From Arcticibacterium sp964021845 (GTDB lineage: Bacteria; Bacteroidota; Bacteroidia; Cytophagales; Spirosomataceae): 64,000 nt of DNA. Where the stretch lies: positions 496,001-560,000 of the forward strand of contig NZ_CAXHZC010000003.1 in NCBI RefSeq assembly GCF_964021845.1, read 5' to 3'. Within the stretch, counting starts at the first letter, position 1. The number at the start of each line of letters is the position of its first letter. Below are positions 26,916-36,844 of the stretch, piece by piece. A model generated the notes under the pieces. The model was given only the letters and a program-made list of their open reading frames with translations. It did not search any database and had not been told where the DNA came from. The translations under genes and the position numbers were made by a program.

Positions 26916-28287
26916 CTGCCAAATCTTCCAAACGGAAAATAGTGGTGTCAGACTTTAAGGTAGGAACCTGATAGTTTCCAGTGTCTAAAACCGTATTCGG
27001 GAAATTATTTTGAATGGTTTCCCATTTGTTTAAATCTATTTCCGTTCTGAAAAGATATAGGCTTCTTAGTTTTTCTAGTGACTTAAGATGCTCCAAATCT
27101 GCTTCCGTTATCTTGGTGTTGTTAAGGTTTAGCACACGTATTTCCGTTAGCTGAGCTATGCTTTTTAAAGCCTCCGTATCCACATTGGTTCCGCTAATAT
27201 CTAAGGTTCTTAGGTTTTTAAAATTAGCTAAAGAACGCAATCTTTCAGGAGTGAAATTTGTCTCTGCAGCTTTCATAGAAACTATATTTTCAGAAACAGT
27301 TTCTAAGCTTTGCCAAACGCTATCTGCTAATGTTTTTCCTAATAAATTGACCGTAAGGTAATTTGAGTTTTGTGCTAGGGGCAAAATTGTAATACGGCTT
27401 TCTTTAACTTTTTCAAGTGTCGAGGCATTGGCAGCTTTGATTTCTATCTCAGGGAAATCGGAGACGCTGACTTCCGTTTCTTTATTTGCTAAACGTTTTA
27501 AAATGGATTTGATTTCTGGACTTTGTTCTAACTCCGCCACTTTTTTGTCAAACGAAACGCCAGCGTCTATCCACCAGGCAACTAGCTTCACTTCATCTTC
27601 GCTTAATTGTGGTTTTCTGGATGGTGGCATGTGTTCATCATCGCTAGTGTCGATCACTAATCTTTGATAAAGGTCACTGTCGGCACTTTTGTGAGGAATT
27701 AGCAAATCTCCCGTTTCTCCACCTTTAAGAATCCATTTTTCACCATCTAACCTAAGTTCTCCTTTTTGTTTTTTCGCCGAATGGCAAGCCCAGCATTTTT
27801 CTGCAAAAATGGGTTCTATAACGTCCGTATAAACTAAGGCATCATCTACGTTTTCTATGACGGGTTTTTCATAAACCTTATTGCTAAAACTAAGATAGTC
27901 TTCCCCGTGTGTAAGGCTTCCACCCCAGTGGCCTGTGACAAAAAGAATAGGAGCGGAGGCTATCCACAGCCCATTTCTGACTTTAATGGAGTGCTCATTT
28001 TTGATAAACCAATAAAGAACACCTGAGATAAGTGTAAGAGCTATTCCTGCCCATTTGTGATTATTGACCAGTTCTTCTTCATAAGCTCCGGAAAGAGATA
28101 AGAGGTAACCACTCAGCGAGGTAAAAAAAGAGCTTATAAAAATGACAATCAGTAAAACAGGCAGAGTTTTATCATAGATAGAATCTTGTTTTTTAAGAGA
28201 AAGCCATTTGAATAAAAAGGCCAAAGCCCAGATGCCAATAGGTAAATGAAGAATAAGCGGGTGAAACTGACCGAAAAACTGACTCAT
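26893..28287 (-). CDS. Membrane PSCyt1 cytochrome domain protein with LRRs
   Basis: 464 aa. The N-terminal 125 residues form about four membrane helices resembling DUF2231 (LHLPIGIWALAF). A planctomycete-type cytochrome c domain follows (about residues 153-245) with one haem motif CWACH at 165-169 and the MPPSRKPQLSEDE block. The C-terminal 150 residues contain leucine-rich repeats (LRTLDISGTNVDTEAL, IRVLNLNNTKITEADL). It ends the leftward cluster with DUF1501 and DUF1549/DUF1553 genes. I infer an envelope electron-transfer or sensing partner of those proteins. Confidence 0.85.
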   Translation of the reverse strand: MSQFFGQFHPLILHLPIGIWALAFLFKWLSLKKQDSIYDKTLPVLLIVIFISSFFTSLSGYLLSLSGAYEEELVNNHKWAGIALTLISGVLYWFIKNEHSIKVRNGLWIASAPILFVTGHWGGSLTHGEDYLSFSNKVYEKPVIENVDDALVYTDVIEPIFAEKCWACHSAKKQKGELRLDGEKWILKGGETGDLLIPHKSADSDLYQRLVIDTSDDEHMPPSRKPQLSEDEVKLVAWWIDAGVSFDKKVAELEQSPEIKSILKRLANKETEVSVSDFPEIEIKAANASTLEKVKESRITILPLAQNSNYLTVNLLGKTLADSVWQSLETVSENIVSMKAAETNFTPERLRSLANFKNLRTLDISGTNVDTEALKSIAQLTEIRVLNLNNTKITEADLEHLKSLEKLRSLYLFRTEIDLNKWETIQNNFPNTVLDTGNYQVPTLKSDTTIFRLEDLAATLSEQL

Positions 28288-28290
28288 TCT

Positions 28291-29790
28291 TTACGCAATT
28301 ATATCTTTAATAACATGCCCCTCCACATCTGTCAGTCGGAAAGGCCTGCCTTGAAAATCATATGTTAACTTTTCATGGTCAAAGCCCAGTTGATTCAGAA
28401 TGGTGGCCTGAATATCAAATGGCGTGACTTTTCCACTTAATGCTCCATACCCTATCTCGTCTGTCTCACCAAAACTAGCTCCCTTTTTTATACCACCACC
28501 AGCCATCCACATCGTGAAAGCTTCTGCATGATGGTCACGGCCTTTGAAGGCATTAGGTTTTCCCTCTCTGTTTTCTGCCATAGGCGTTCTTCCAAATTCT
28601 CCGCCCCAAACCACCAAGGTATCTTCTAAAAGCCCTCGCTGTTTTAGATCTAATAGGAGTGCCGTAACGGCTTTATCTGACTGCCTACATTTGTTTACCA
28701 AACCTACGTCTATAGAGCCGCCTTCGCTGGTGCCGTGTGTATCCCAACCCCAGTCAAATAGCTGTACAAAACGAACCCCTTTTTCGACCAGTTTTCTAGC
28801 TAAAAGGGCATTATTGGCGAATGCCGCTTCCCCAGGCTTAGTGCCATACATTTCATGAATATAGGCCGGTTCGTCATTGATATTCATCACTTCAGGTACA
28901 GAGGTTTGCATTCTGAAAGCCATCTCATATTGACTTATCCTGCTGAGTGTTTCTGGGTCGCCATATTCATCATATTCGGTTTGGTTAACCTTATTAATAG
29001 CATCTATGGAGGCCTTTCTTAAATCGCTGCTCACGTTTTTAGGATTGTCCAAAAACAGAATGGGGTCACCTACGGAGCGGCATTGAACACCTTGATAAAC
29101 AGACGGCAAAAAGCCGCTACCCCAAATACTCTTTCCTGCGTCAGGGTTGTTTCCTCCGGAGGTTAAAACCACATAAGCTGGTAAATCGGAATTTTCTGTC
29201 CCTAAGCCATAAGTTACCCAAGAGCCCATGCTTGGTCTGCCTAATCTTGCACTTCCGGTTTGCATCAATAATTGAGCAGGAGCATGATTAAACTGGTCGG
29301 TAGTTACGGCTTTCAAGAAACTGACCTCATCTACCACCGACTGAAAATGCGGTAAATAATTACTTACATAATGGCCACTTTCACCATATTTCTTAAAACT
29401 TGCTTGTGGTCCTAGCATTTTAGGCACCCCCCTTATAAATGCGAATTTTTTACCTTCCAAAAAGGAAGGAGGGCAGTCCTGACCATCCATTTTATGAAGC
29501 TCTGGCTTAAAATCAAAAAGCTCTAATTGTGATGGAGCACCCGCCATATGGAGGTATATGACGGACTTTGCTTTAGGTGCAAAATGTGGAGCTTTAGCTG
29601 CCAAAGGATTAGCAGGGTCAAAGATATTAGCCGAACTAGTTTTAATGGGGTTTCCACAAGCACCCAGCATAGAACCCATGGCCAAACCACCCAAGCCCAT
29701 AAAAGATTCTTTTAGGAAATTTCTTCTGGTTTGGTTGAGCAGTTTTCGCTGAACCGCCTCATTAAAAATTCTATCTTTATTATGACTCAT
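28291..29790 (-). CDS. DUF1501 family protein, Tat-exported
   Basis: 499 aa. A Tat-type signal (TRRNFLKESF at 21-30, then a hydrophobic stretch ending ACG) indicates folded export, possibly as a lipoprotein. The body has the DUF1501 pattern, distantly alkaline-phosphatase/sulfatase-like: HMAGAPSQLELFDFKP near the start and VVWGGEFGRTPMAENREG, FKGRDHHAEAF toward the end. DUF1501 genes are nearly always next to DUF1549/DUF1553 genes, as here. The reaction is unproven; a link to carbohydrate or sulfated-glycan use is only inference. Confidence 0.88.
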   Translation of the reverse strand: MSHNKDRIFNEAVQRKLLNQTRRNFLKESFMGLGGLAMGSMLGACGNPIKTSSANIFDPANPLAAKAPHFAPKAKSVIYLHMAGAPSQLELFDFKPELHKMDGQDCPPSFLEGKKFAFIRGVPKMLGPQASFKKYGESGHYVSNYLPHFQSVVDEVSFLKAVTTDQFNHAPAQLLMQTGSARLGRPSMGSWVTYGLGTENSDLPAYVVLTSGGNNPDAGKSIWGSGFLPSVYQGVQCRSVGDPILFLDNPKNVSSDLRKASIDAINKVNQTEYDEYGDPETLSRISQYEMAFRMQTSVPEVMNINDEPAYIHEMYGTKPGEAAFANNALLARKLVEKGVRFVQLFDWGWDTHGTSEGGSIDVGLVNKCRQSDKAVTALLLDLKQRGLLEDTLVVWGGEFGRTPMAENREGKPNAFKGRDHHAEAFTMWMAGGGIKKGASFGETDEIGYGALSGKVTPFDIQATILNQLGFDHEKLTYDFQGRPFRLTDVEGHVIKDIIA

Positions 29791-32453
29791 TAGCTTTTGG
29801 TTAGGACTTCGTCTAGGTTTAAAACGGCATTATATACCAATACCATGGCGTCTTTTTCTGGCTGATTAGCCTCGCTTTCTTGATAACTTTTTAGGGCAGT
29901 TTTATATAATTCTAAGAGAGCAGCGGTTCTTTCTGCATTGATGCTTCTTCCGGTTAGGTTTCTATAAACTATACCTATGTTTTCTTCTGGTTTTTCAAAG
30001 CCAATTTGCTCTGCCATTTGCTTGGCAATATCCACATAGGCTTCATCATTTAAGGTGGTCAATGCCTGCAGTGGCGTATTGGTTCTGATTCTTCTAGAAG
30101 AACAAACTTCACGGCCTACGGCATCAAAATTCAACATAGAAGGGTAAGCACTTGTCCTTTTCCAATAGGTATAAACAGCCCTTCTGTATTTTTCATCGCC
30201 TTCGCTTTCTACCCATTTGGCACCATTATATGGAGAAAGCCAAATACCATCTGGCTGCATAGGCATTACGGGCGGCCCATACATTTTTGGGTTTAATATG
30301 GTAGTGGCGGCCAAGGCTTGGTCACGAATTTGCTCCGCACTTAATCTTATTCTAGGACCTCTAGCCAGCCATCTGTTTTTAGGGTCTTTCTCTATTTTTT
30401 CAGGGGTGACTTTGGAGTCTTGCTGGTAGGCGGCACTCATAAGTATTTCTTTCAGTAAAGGCTTTAATTTCCAATCATACTCATGCATGAGTTTCCAGCT
30501 TAAATGGTCTAAAAGTGCTTGGTTTGATGGCGTTTCGCCTTGAGTTCCTAAATCTTCTAGCGTTTCTACTATGCCAAAACCCCAAACCTGCTCCCAAAGT
30601 CTATTGACTATAGTTCTAGCGGTTAATGGGTTTTCATTTGATGTCATCCATTTGGCTAAACCGAGCCTATTTTTAGGGTATTCTTCAGAGAAATCATTGA
30701 GTAAGTCTGGTGTACCAGGGTTTACTTTTTCACCCAAAGAAAGCCAACTACCTCTTTCAAAAACACGTGTTTCACGACTCATGGCAGGAGTGTTGTCCAC
30801 CATAATTGGTGTGCTTTCTGTTTTAGCTTCAAGTAAATTCCAGAACAAGTTTTTACTGCCTTTATCAGGAAAGCTGTTTGTGAAATGAAAGAAATTGAAA
30901 TTCACTCCACGAGCTGTAGGGTTCTTTATTGAGGGGTTAGAATAAGATAGATATAAGTCGTCTGAGGTATTAACTGGGTTCAATTTTACTTCTGCAAATT
31001 CCCAACCCTTCGTCTGGTGGTTTAAGGTCAATTGACCAATAACAGGTCCTTGCGGACTTCCCTGATGAAACAGTAATTTTCCTCCAGGTATTTTGGAAGA
31101 GTAGCTCATGATTAGATTATTTGTACCTGCCCATGGAACATTTGGGATTCTAGCCGAAGAATTGTTTCGCATGGACAGCCATTTGGTGTCATTTAGCTCG
31201 GCATTAATAAAATTATCAGACTCTAAAGAGGCTATGGATGGCTGAAGTGTTTTAATAAACGTTACTATTTTTTGAGTCTCAGCTTCGCTTGTTTTTTGTT
31301 TTAGCCGTGCGGCCAATTCGTTTAATTCGGTCTTCTGTTTTTGGTCAAAATGACGAATCAATGGATAATCTTCATAAGAATCTACATCACGGGTATTATT
31401 AAAGAAACCCATAAACTCATAATATTCTTCATGCTTAAAACCATCGTAAGGGTGGCTATGGCACTGCACACAGGCAAAGGTGGTGCCCATGACAGTTTCC
31501 CAAGTAGTGTTTACTCTGTCCATAACAGCTGCTACCCGAAACTCTTCATTATCTGTTCCACCCTCATCATTAGTCATGGTGTTTCTGTGAAAAGCCGTGG
31601 CAATGTATTGTTCCTCCTTTGGGTTTGGAAGTAAATCACCCGCTAGCTGTTCTGTCAGAAATTGGTCGTATGGCATATCGGCATTAAAGGCATTGATAAG
31701 CCAGTCTCTGTATCGCCAGATATTTCTACCTCCATCTCTTTCATAACCTTTAGTATCTGCATAGCGTGCTAAATCTAGCCACATGGAGGTCCATTTTTCA
31801 CCGTAATGTGGCGATGCCAATAAGGTATCAACTAATTTTTCATAGTTAGCTGGTGTTGGATTTTCTAGATAGCCGTCTTTGGTAGCTGATTCTTTTTGAA
31901 AACCAATGATGTCTAAAGAAAGGCGTCTTGCCAATATTTCTGGTTTTGCCGCAGGTGATATTTCAAGTCCATTTTCACTGGCTTTATGAAGTACAAAATG
32001 GTCAATATCATTTTGAACCCAATCAGATTCAGTTTTCAGGACTGAAGTTTTTTCAACTTTTTGATAAGCCCAGTGTTCACCCCATTTGGCACCTTCTTTT
32101 ATCCATTGGCTTAGTAATTCTATTTCTTCTTGTGGTAAAGCTTCATGCTCAAAAGGCATTCGTTCTTCTGGGTCGTCTAAGGTCAAACGGCGAATCATTT
32201 CGCTGGCTTTTACATCACCTGGAACTATCGCATATTTTCCTGACTTTAGTTTGGCTTTAGCCTCTTCTTCAAAAAGCAAAGACCAGCCACCTTGCTTTTT
32301 CACGCCTCCATGACAAGCAATGCATTTTTTGTTAAGAATAGGCTTTATCTGTGTGCTATAGTCTACGGTCTCTTGTGTTTTACAGGAAGTGACCCAGTAC
32401 ATGGTGAGGCACAATGCACCTGATGTAAACCAGAGCAAGGTTTTCTTAAGCAT
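29790..32453 (-). CDS. PSCyt1-DUF1549-DUF1553 multidomain lipoprotein
   Basis: 887 aa, first gene of the leftward cluster. A signal peptide leads to a lipobox-like VTSC (Cys24). A PSCyt1 cytochrome domain has haem motif CIACH at 44-48 and RMPFEHEALPQEE. DUF1549 (about residues 130-340; LARRLSLDIIGF, MWLDLARYADTKG) includes a further CVQCH-like site (FACVQCHSHPYDG) that could bind haem. DUF1553 is C-terminal (NPLTARTIVNRLWEQVWG, NTPLQALTTLND). Its stop overlaps the next ATG by one base. Probably a multihaem envelope redox enzyme of unknown substrate. Confidence 0.9.
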   Translation of the reverse strand: MLKKTLLWFTSGALCLTMYWVTSCKTQETVDYSTQIKPILNKKCIACHGGVKKQGGWSLLFEEEAKAKLKSGKYAIVPGDVKASEMIRRLTLDDPEERMPFEHEALPQEEIELLSQWIKEGAKWGEHWAYQKVEKTSVLKTESDWVQNDIDHFVLHKASENGLEISPAAKPEILARRLSLDIIGFQKESATKDGYLENPTPANYEKLVDTLLASPHYGEKWTSMWLDLARYADTKGYERDGGRNIWRYRDWLINAFNADMPYDQFLTEQLAGDLLPNPKEEQYIATAFHRNTMTNDEGGTDNEEFRVAAVMDRVNTTWETVMGTTFACVQCHSHPYDGFKHEEYYEFMGFFNNTRDVDSYEDYPLIRHFDQKQKTELNELAARLKQKTSEAETQKIVTFIKTLQPSIASLESDNFINAELNDTKWLSMRNNSSARIPNVPWAGTNNLIMSYSSKIPGGKLLFHQGSPQGPVIGQLTLNHQTKGWEFAEVKLNPVNTSDDLYLSYSNPSIKNPTARGVNFNFFHFTNSFPDKGSKNLFWNLLEAKTESTPIMVDNTPAMSRETRVFERGSWLSLGEKVNPGTPDLLNDFSEEYPKNRLGLAKWMTSNENPLTARTIVNRLWEQVWGFGIVETLEDLGTQGETPSNQALLDHLSWKLMHEYDWKLKPLLKEILMSAAYQQDSKVTPEKIEKDPKNRWLARGPRIRLSAEQIRDQALAATTILNPKMYGPPVMPMQPDGIWLSPYNGAKWVESEGDEKYRRAVYTYWKRTSAYPSMLNFDAVGREVCSSRRIRTNTPLQALTTLNDEAYVDIAKQMAEQIGFEKPEENIGIVYRNLTGRSINAERTAALLELYKTALKSYQESEANQPEKDAMVLVYNAVLNLDEVLTKS

Positions 32454-32921
32454 TTTCTAATTTCATAGGTTTGGAATATGAAATTAGCTTTTTTAAGTGG
32501 AGGTTCAAAAGGTGAGGGCAATTTCCAAAGCCTACAAATGAATATTGCCAGCCAAAAGTGGTGAAAAAAGGGTGGTTTTGGCTGCGGATATATTTATAAG
32601 AGTTGGAATAATCTGTTTTTGGTGTCAAAGGAAATCCAGCTTAGCGTGGAGGCTATGCTTATCATAATACAGATTTTACATTGTTTAAAGAATTAATGAA
32701 ACGTAAAACACGAATGAAATGATCAAGCCTTTCTAGCTGTTTGATTTGTTCATTAAAAAAGGTATTTGTCAATGAGTAGCATGAGTTCAAATCTGGTACG
32801 CTTGAGTTTTACAACTAAATGCCCTACCAAATATGTGTGAATTTTAAAATTAATTTAATCCGTTTTATTATGACTTTATTTAGTTAAACCCTTAATTTAG
32901 AGTAAGATAAAAAATTGCACA
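32454..32921. other. Intergenic stretch of 468 nt, divergent
   Basis: Lies between the divergent DUF1549/DUF1553 gene and the T9SS cargo gene and must hold both promoters. I find no exact TAnnTTTG pair, no strong hairpin and no credible ORF (a 60-codon minus frame at 32446-32628 has no conserved features). The right end (32840-32921) is very AT-rich. Confidence 0.5.
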
Positions 32922-34754
32922 ATGAAATTAAGACTACTCTTTCTACTATCATTTATTTCGGTCTTTACTTTTGGCCAAATAAAAATTACAAACTTCACTA
33001 ATACTTCAGAATCCCTATCATGGGATTTTGAAAATGTCAGTGTAGGCGAATACTTGTATTTAAAATCAAGAAAACCGGGTGATTCGCAATTTGAAATATG
33101 GAAATTTAAGAATAATAAGGTAGAAGAAATTATCAAGATGCAGGCGGAGAGTATAAGGCTATATGCTGGAGAACTCAATGAGGAAGAACTTTTTATTGGA
33201 ACTGATAAGGGTTTGTTTGTGCTGAATGTGGCTGAAACTGATCCTGTTTATATAGGAGACTTGGAAAATGCGACAAATAAGCAGGCACATTTTACATTGG
33301 GGAATACCTATTTGACAGATAAAAATTCAATAACTACTATTTCTCGAAGTCATGAGCTTACAAAAAAAAGTGTAAGTGGTGTCAATTTAACGTTTCAAAC
33401 CTTCAAAGAGCAGCTGTTTGTTTTAGATCAAGTTATCGGAAATGAATTGGACTTACTTTCAATTTACGATGGTCACACCATGACCCCATTTGCTACCGGA
33501 ATGAATGTCTCTATAGTTTATAAAAGCGATAATAATTTGATTTATACCGATTATAAAGATTCAAAACAGGGGTATTATTTTTTAAATTCAAATTTTGAGT
33601 CATCCTATTTAGGAGATTCTTGGTTTAGAACTACCGACAGTTTTTTGTATACAAGAAATGCAGATAATATGGATTTGGTAGATATGTTAACAGGTGAAAT
33701 TCTTTACCGACATCCAATTAATCAAAATTTACAGTATTCAACTACAGTAAACGGAAAGCACATTTTTTATGAATATGATGTAGAAAATGAAAGAACAACC
33801 AATTACCATATAATAGAAGGAGGCTCAGAGGAAGTTGTTGACATTCCTAAGCACTTTAATGCTCTAAATACAACTTACTTAAATGATAAGGGTATTCTAG
33901 GGAAATTAAGTTATCAACTAGACGGACAAAACCGTACAAAATTCTCTTTTTTTAACCTGGAGTCAAAAAGCTTTCAAGAAATATTAGATGTCTCAGGTTC
34001 AGCGTATTCAACAGGATTTGATGATGTCATTTTATTAGATGTGAACCAATTAGGAAAGGATAGGGAATGGCAATATTGGTCTCTAAGCATGGAGAAACCT
34101 TTAAAAGCATTTAAGTATGCAGGAGAGGGGCAATTTTCATATCCAATTTTCTCGAATGCCATTTATACTAAAAGTGCGGAAGGGGGCTATGGCATTTATA
34201 AAATAGAGGATGGAAAACTTAAGGAACCTTTCTTTTTTAAAGATTACCCTTTATTTAATCCTGAATGGATGCCGAAAAATCGTGACAAGCTTTTTTATAA
34301 AAAATTGAGCCCTGAAACAGGCTTCGAAATAGGTGGTTTTACTGTTGATGGGTTAGAGGACTACGATGAAATTGCCGAAGGCGAAGAGGGTATTTTTCAT
34401 GATGGATATGAGCCACGTATTTTTAGGCATTTGAATGATTACTATATCTTGGCACATACAACCAATGATGGATGGCAAGTTTGGAATTTAGATGCTGAAG
34501 TCGAAGTTAGCTTGGGTTTATCAGAAACAGATTTAGTTGTTTTTCCAAACCCATCTACCGATAAATTAAATATTAAAATGGATAATGAGTTTGCTACTTA
34601 CTCATTGTTTTCTTCTGATGGGAGAAAAGTGAAGAGTGCTAATTTTGAAAAGGGGGAGTCTGCAATAGATGTTTCATCCTTACAGCATGGTCTTTACTTT
34701 ATTAAATTAAAGGTGGGAGATAAGACTGTAGTTAAAAGGTTTTTGAAAAAGTAA
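32922..34754 (+). CDS. Exported T9SS cargo, beta-propeller-like
   Basis: 610 aa with a signal peptide ending TFGQ near residue 19. The last 75 residues are a type A T9SS sorting domain: VVFPNPSTDKLNIKM, the central YSLFSSDGRKVKS, SLQHGLYFIKL and a basic end VVKRFLKK. The 500-residue passenger has repeated short strands with W/Y-rich turns, like an irregular beta propeller of the kind that reports measured values; no enzyme motif was recognised. It is secreted across the outer membrane and probably surface-attached. It stands alone. Confidence 0.8.
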   Translation: MKLRLLFLLSFISVFTFGQIKITNFTNTSESLSWDFENVSVGEYLYLKSRKPGDSQFEIWKFKNNKVEEIIKMQAESIRLYAGELNEEELFIGTDKGLFVLNVAETDPVYIGDLENATNKQAHFTLGNTYLTDKNSITTISRSHELTKKSVSGVNLTFQTFKEQLFVLDQVIGNELDLLSIYDGHTMTPFATGMNVSIVYKSDNNLIYTDYKDSKQGYYFLNSNFESSYLGDSWFRTTDSFLYTRNADNMDLVDMLTGEILYRHPINQNLQYSTTVNGKHIFYEYDVENERTTNYHIIEGGSEEVVDIPKHFNALNTTYLNDKGILGKLSYQLDGQNRTKFSFFNLESKSFQEILDVSGSAYSTGFDDVILLDVNQLGKDREWQYWSLSMEKPLKAFKYAGEGQFSYPIFSNAIYTKSAEGGYGIYKIEDGKLKEPFFFKDYPLFNPEWMPKNRDKLFYKKLSPETGFEIGGFTVDGLEDYDEIAEGEEGIFHDGYEPRIFRHLNDYYILAHTTNDGWQVWNLDAEVEVSLGLSETDLVVFPNPSTDKLNIKMDNEFATYSLFSSDGRKVKSANFEKGESAIDVSSLQHGLYFIKLKVGDKTVVKRFLKK

Positions 34755-35073
34755 ATGATTCCAAAAGCATGGTTTTTCTTTTTAACCGGATTTTAGTGTA
34801 TAGTTTCCTGCTTTTAGCTAATAGGAGTTTGTCTTAAGTTCCGTGGGAAAAGCAAGTTCTATTCTACTCATTAAAATTATAAAAATCACACTTAAGATAT
34901 TGGCGTATAAGCATTTCAAGAATTGCTTGTTATAAACAAATATTATTCAAGAGGAAAAGCTATTTATCTGTTTATTAGGTGAGTATATGAGGATAGTGCA
35001 GGATGGTGAGGGGCTATTTAGAAGATAGCTTTGAGGAATAATACCTAAATAACAAAACCAAATAAAGCAGGCT
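34755..35073. other. Intergenic stretch of 319 nt
   Basis: Between the T9SS cargo gene and fbp. Only a weak hairpin near 35012-35027 (GCTAT with ATAGC) is visible. No ORF, terminator or exact promoter was found. Confidence 0.45.
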
Positions 35074-36081
35074 ATGAATCTAAAGCACCAGACCTTAGGC
35101 GAATTTGTCATTGAAAACCAAACAGCTTTTCATAATTCTACCGGAGAATTTTCAAAATTATTAAATGGCATAGGCCTGGCAACAAAGCTAGTAAATCACG
35201 AAATTAATAAGGCTGGCCTAGTTGACATTCTTGGTGGCGTAGGTGATATTAATGTACAGGGAGAGGCACAGCAAAAGCTAGATTTAGTAGCTAATAATTT
35301 ATTTATAGACACCCTTACTAAAAGGGAGATTGTGTGTGGAATTGCTTCTGAAGAAGAAGAGAGCTTTATCAGTATAAATAGCCTAGATTTTCAGAATAAG
35401 AACAAATATGTGCTTTTGATTGACCCACTGGATGGCTCTAGTAATATTGATGTAAACGTTTCTGTGGGTACTATTTTTTCTATTTACAAAAGAGTTACAC
35501 CTGAGGGTTCACCGGTTCAGCTAGAAGATTTTTTGCAAAAAGGGAGCAAGCAAGTGGCAGCAGGTTATGTGATTTACGGAAGCTCTACCATGTTGGTTTT
35601 TTCCACGGGGCATGGAGTCAATGGTTTTACCTTGAACCCTGCTATTGGTACTTTTTACCTCTCGCATCCAAATATGCATCAACCCGAAGACGGAAATATT
35701 TATACCATTAATGAAGGAAATAGAGACTTCTTTTCAGAGGGCATGAAAAACTATATTCGTTACTGTCAAGCTGGAAATGATGATAAACCGCCTTATAAAG
35801 CTAGGTATGTAGGTTCGTTGGTAGCCGACTTCCATAGAAATCTAATAAAAGGGGGAATCTATATGTACCCATGTTCTGCAATGGACCCAAAAGGAAAATT
35901 AAGGTTACTTTACGAATGCAATCCAATAGCATTTCTTGCCAAACAAGCAGGAGGAGGCGAAAGCGATGGTAAGCAGTCTGTACTGGATATGAAGCCAACC
36001 GAACTACATCAAAGAGTACCATTTTTCACAGGAAGTAAGAATATGGTGAAGAAGCTAGAGTCTTTTTTAGAGGGCGAGTAA
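35074..36081 (+). CDS. fbp: Class I fructose-1,6-bisphosphatase
   Basis: 335 aa, the normal class I length. The signature DPLDGSSNIDVNVSVGTIF with its metal-binding aspartates is intact, as are EEEE upstream and YVGSLVADFHRNLIKGGIYMYP with AKQAGGGESDG near the end. Hydrolyses fructose 1,6-bisphosphate in gluconeogenesis, in the cytoplasm. Single-gene unit. Consistent with growth on organic acids or sugar acids, whose catabolism here yields pyruvate and triose phosphate. Confidence 0.96.
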   Translation: MNLKHQTLGEFVIENQTAFHNSTGEFSKLLNGIGLATKLVNHEINKAGLVDILGGVGDINVQGEAQQKLDLVANNLFIDTLTKREIVCGIASEEEESFISINSLDFQNKNKYVLLIDPLDGSSNIDVNVSVGTIFSIYKRVTPEGSPVQLEDFLQKGSKQVAAGYVIYGSSTMLVFSTGHGVNGFTLNPAIGTFYLSHPNMHQPEDGNIYTINEGNRDFFSEGMKNYIRYCQAGNDDKPPYKARYVGSLVADFHRNLIKGGIYMYPCSAMDPKGKLRLLYECNPIAFLAKQAGGGESDGKQSVLDMKPTELHQRVPFFTGSKNMVKKLESFLEGE

Positions 36082-36168
36082 TATAGGTTTGCTCACATTT
36101 TTGACAACTTAGCTCGCTTTAAAGTAAAGTTTGTTTTACTTTTAGTCTTACAAACAAGTCTAAAAAAC

Positions 36169-36570
36169 ATGAGCACCACAAAATCTCAAATCTTTTTTTA
36201 TCCTTCATGGGTAAAATTTGCTGGCCTTGCATTGATAGTATTAGCAATCGGGATTTTTGTTTTCCGTATAGCCCAATACGGTATTACAGATGTGGTTGGT
36301 TTAAGTGCTCCGGTGGCTTTTGGTCTAATGATGGTTTTCTTTTCAAAAGAAAAAATCATGGATGAGCGATGCGTCTTTTTGAAATTCAAAGCATTGGCGG
36401 TTTCATTGCCCGTTACTGCTGTTTTAGTTTCGGCGTATAATTACAGTAAAAACTTCAATGGTTATTCTATAGAAACAGATTCTTGGTTTTCTGTATCTGC
36501 ATTTGAGGCTTTAAGTGTGCTTTTGATAATTGCTATTGTCCATTTTTACTATTTTAACGCCAGAGACTAA
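36169..36570 (+). CDS. Four-helix membrane protein paired with an XRE regulator
   Basis: 133 aa with four predicted membrane helices at about residues 15-33, 42-58, 72-86 and 108-128. No family recognised. Such small membrane proteins commonly sit directly before a 65-70 residue XRE regulator, here 3 nt downstream. I infer that the regulator controls this gene or that the membrane protein senses envelope stress; no evidence decides which. Confidence 0.6.
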   Translation: MSTTKSQIFFYPSWVKFAGLALIVLAIGIFVFRIAQYGITDVVGLSAPVAFGLMMVFFSKEKIMDERCVFLKFKALAVSLPVTAVLVSAYNYSKNFNGYSIETDSWFSVSAFEALSVLLIIAIVHFYYFNARD

Positions 36571-36573
36571 GGC

Positions 36574-36777
36574 ATGAAGAATACCATAAAAGTAGAAAGA
36601 GCAAAGAAGGATTACACTCAAGCCGACCTGGCAGAAAAAGTGGGCGTTTCGAGGCAGACGATAAATTCCATAGAAAAAGGGAAGTTTGTACCCTCCACAT
36701 TGCTTTCTCTTAAAATTGCGGCTGTCTTTGAAGAGAGGGTTGATAATATTTTTACGTTGGAAGAGGGGGATTGGTAG
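36574..36777 (+). CDS. Small XRE-family DNA-binding regulator
   Basis: 67 aa, essentially a single helix-turn-helix domain: DYTQADLAEKVGVSRQTINSIEKGKFVPSTLLSLKIA, followed by FEERVDNIFTLEEGDW. This short type (YozG/PrgR-like) acts as a local repressor, usually of its own operon. Starts 3 nt after the membrane-protein stop. Confidence 0.92.
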   Translation: MKNTIKVERAKKDYTQADLAEKVGVSRQTINSIEKGKFVPSTLLSLKIAAVFEERVDNIFTLEEGDW

Positions 36778-36844
36778 ATTATAAATTCATTCCAAGTTTT
36801 CTGTCTATTTTTGGGTTTTAATTCCACGTCTATTAACATGAAGT

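Noticed and set aside
28291..29790. Confirmed sulfatase
   Set aside because: DUF1501 is only distantly like sulfatases. The C/S-x-P-x-R formylglycine motif was not seen.
32446..32628. 60-aa leftward frame beside the DUF1549/DUF1553 gene
   Set aside because: No signal, domain or start context; it overlaps the start of the real gene in another frame.
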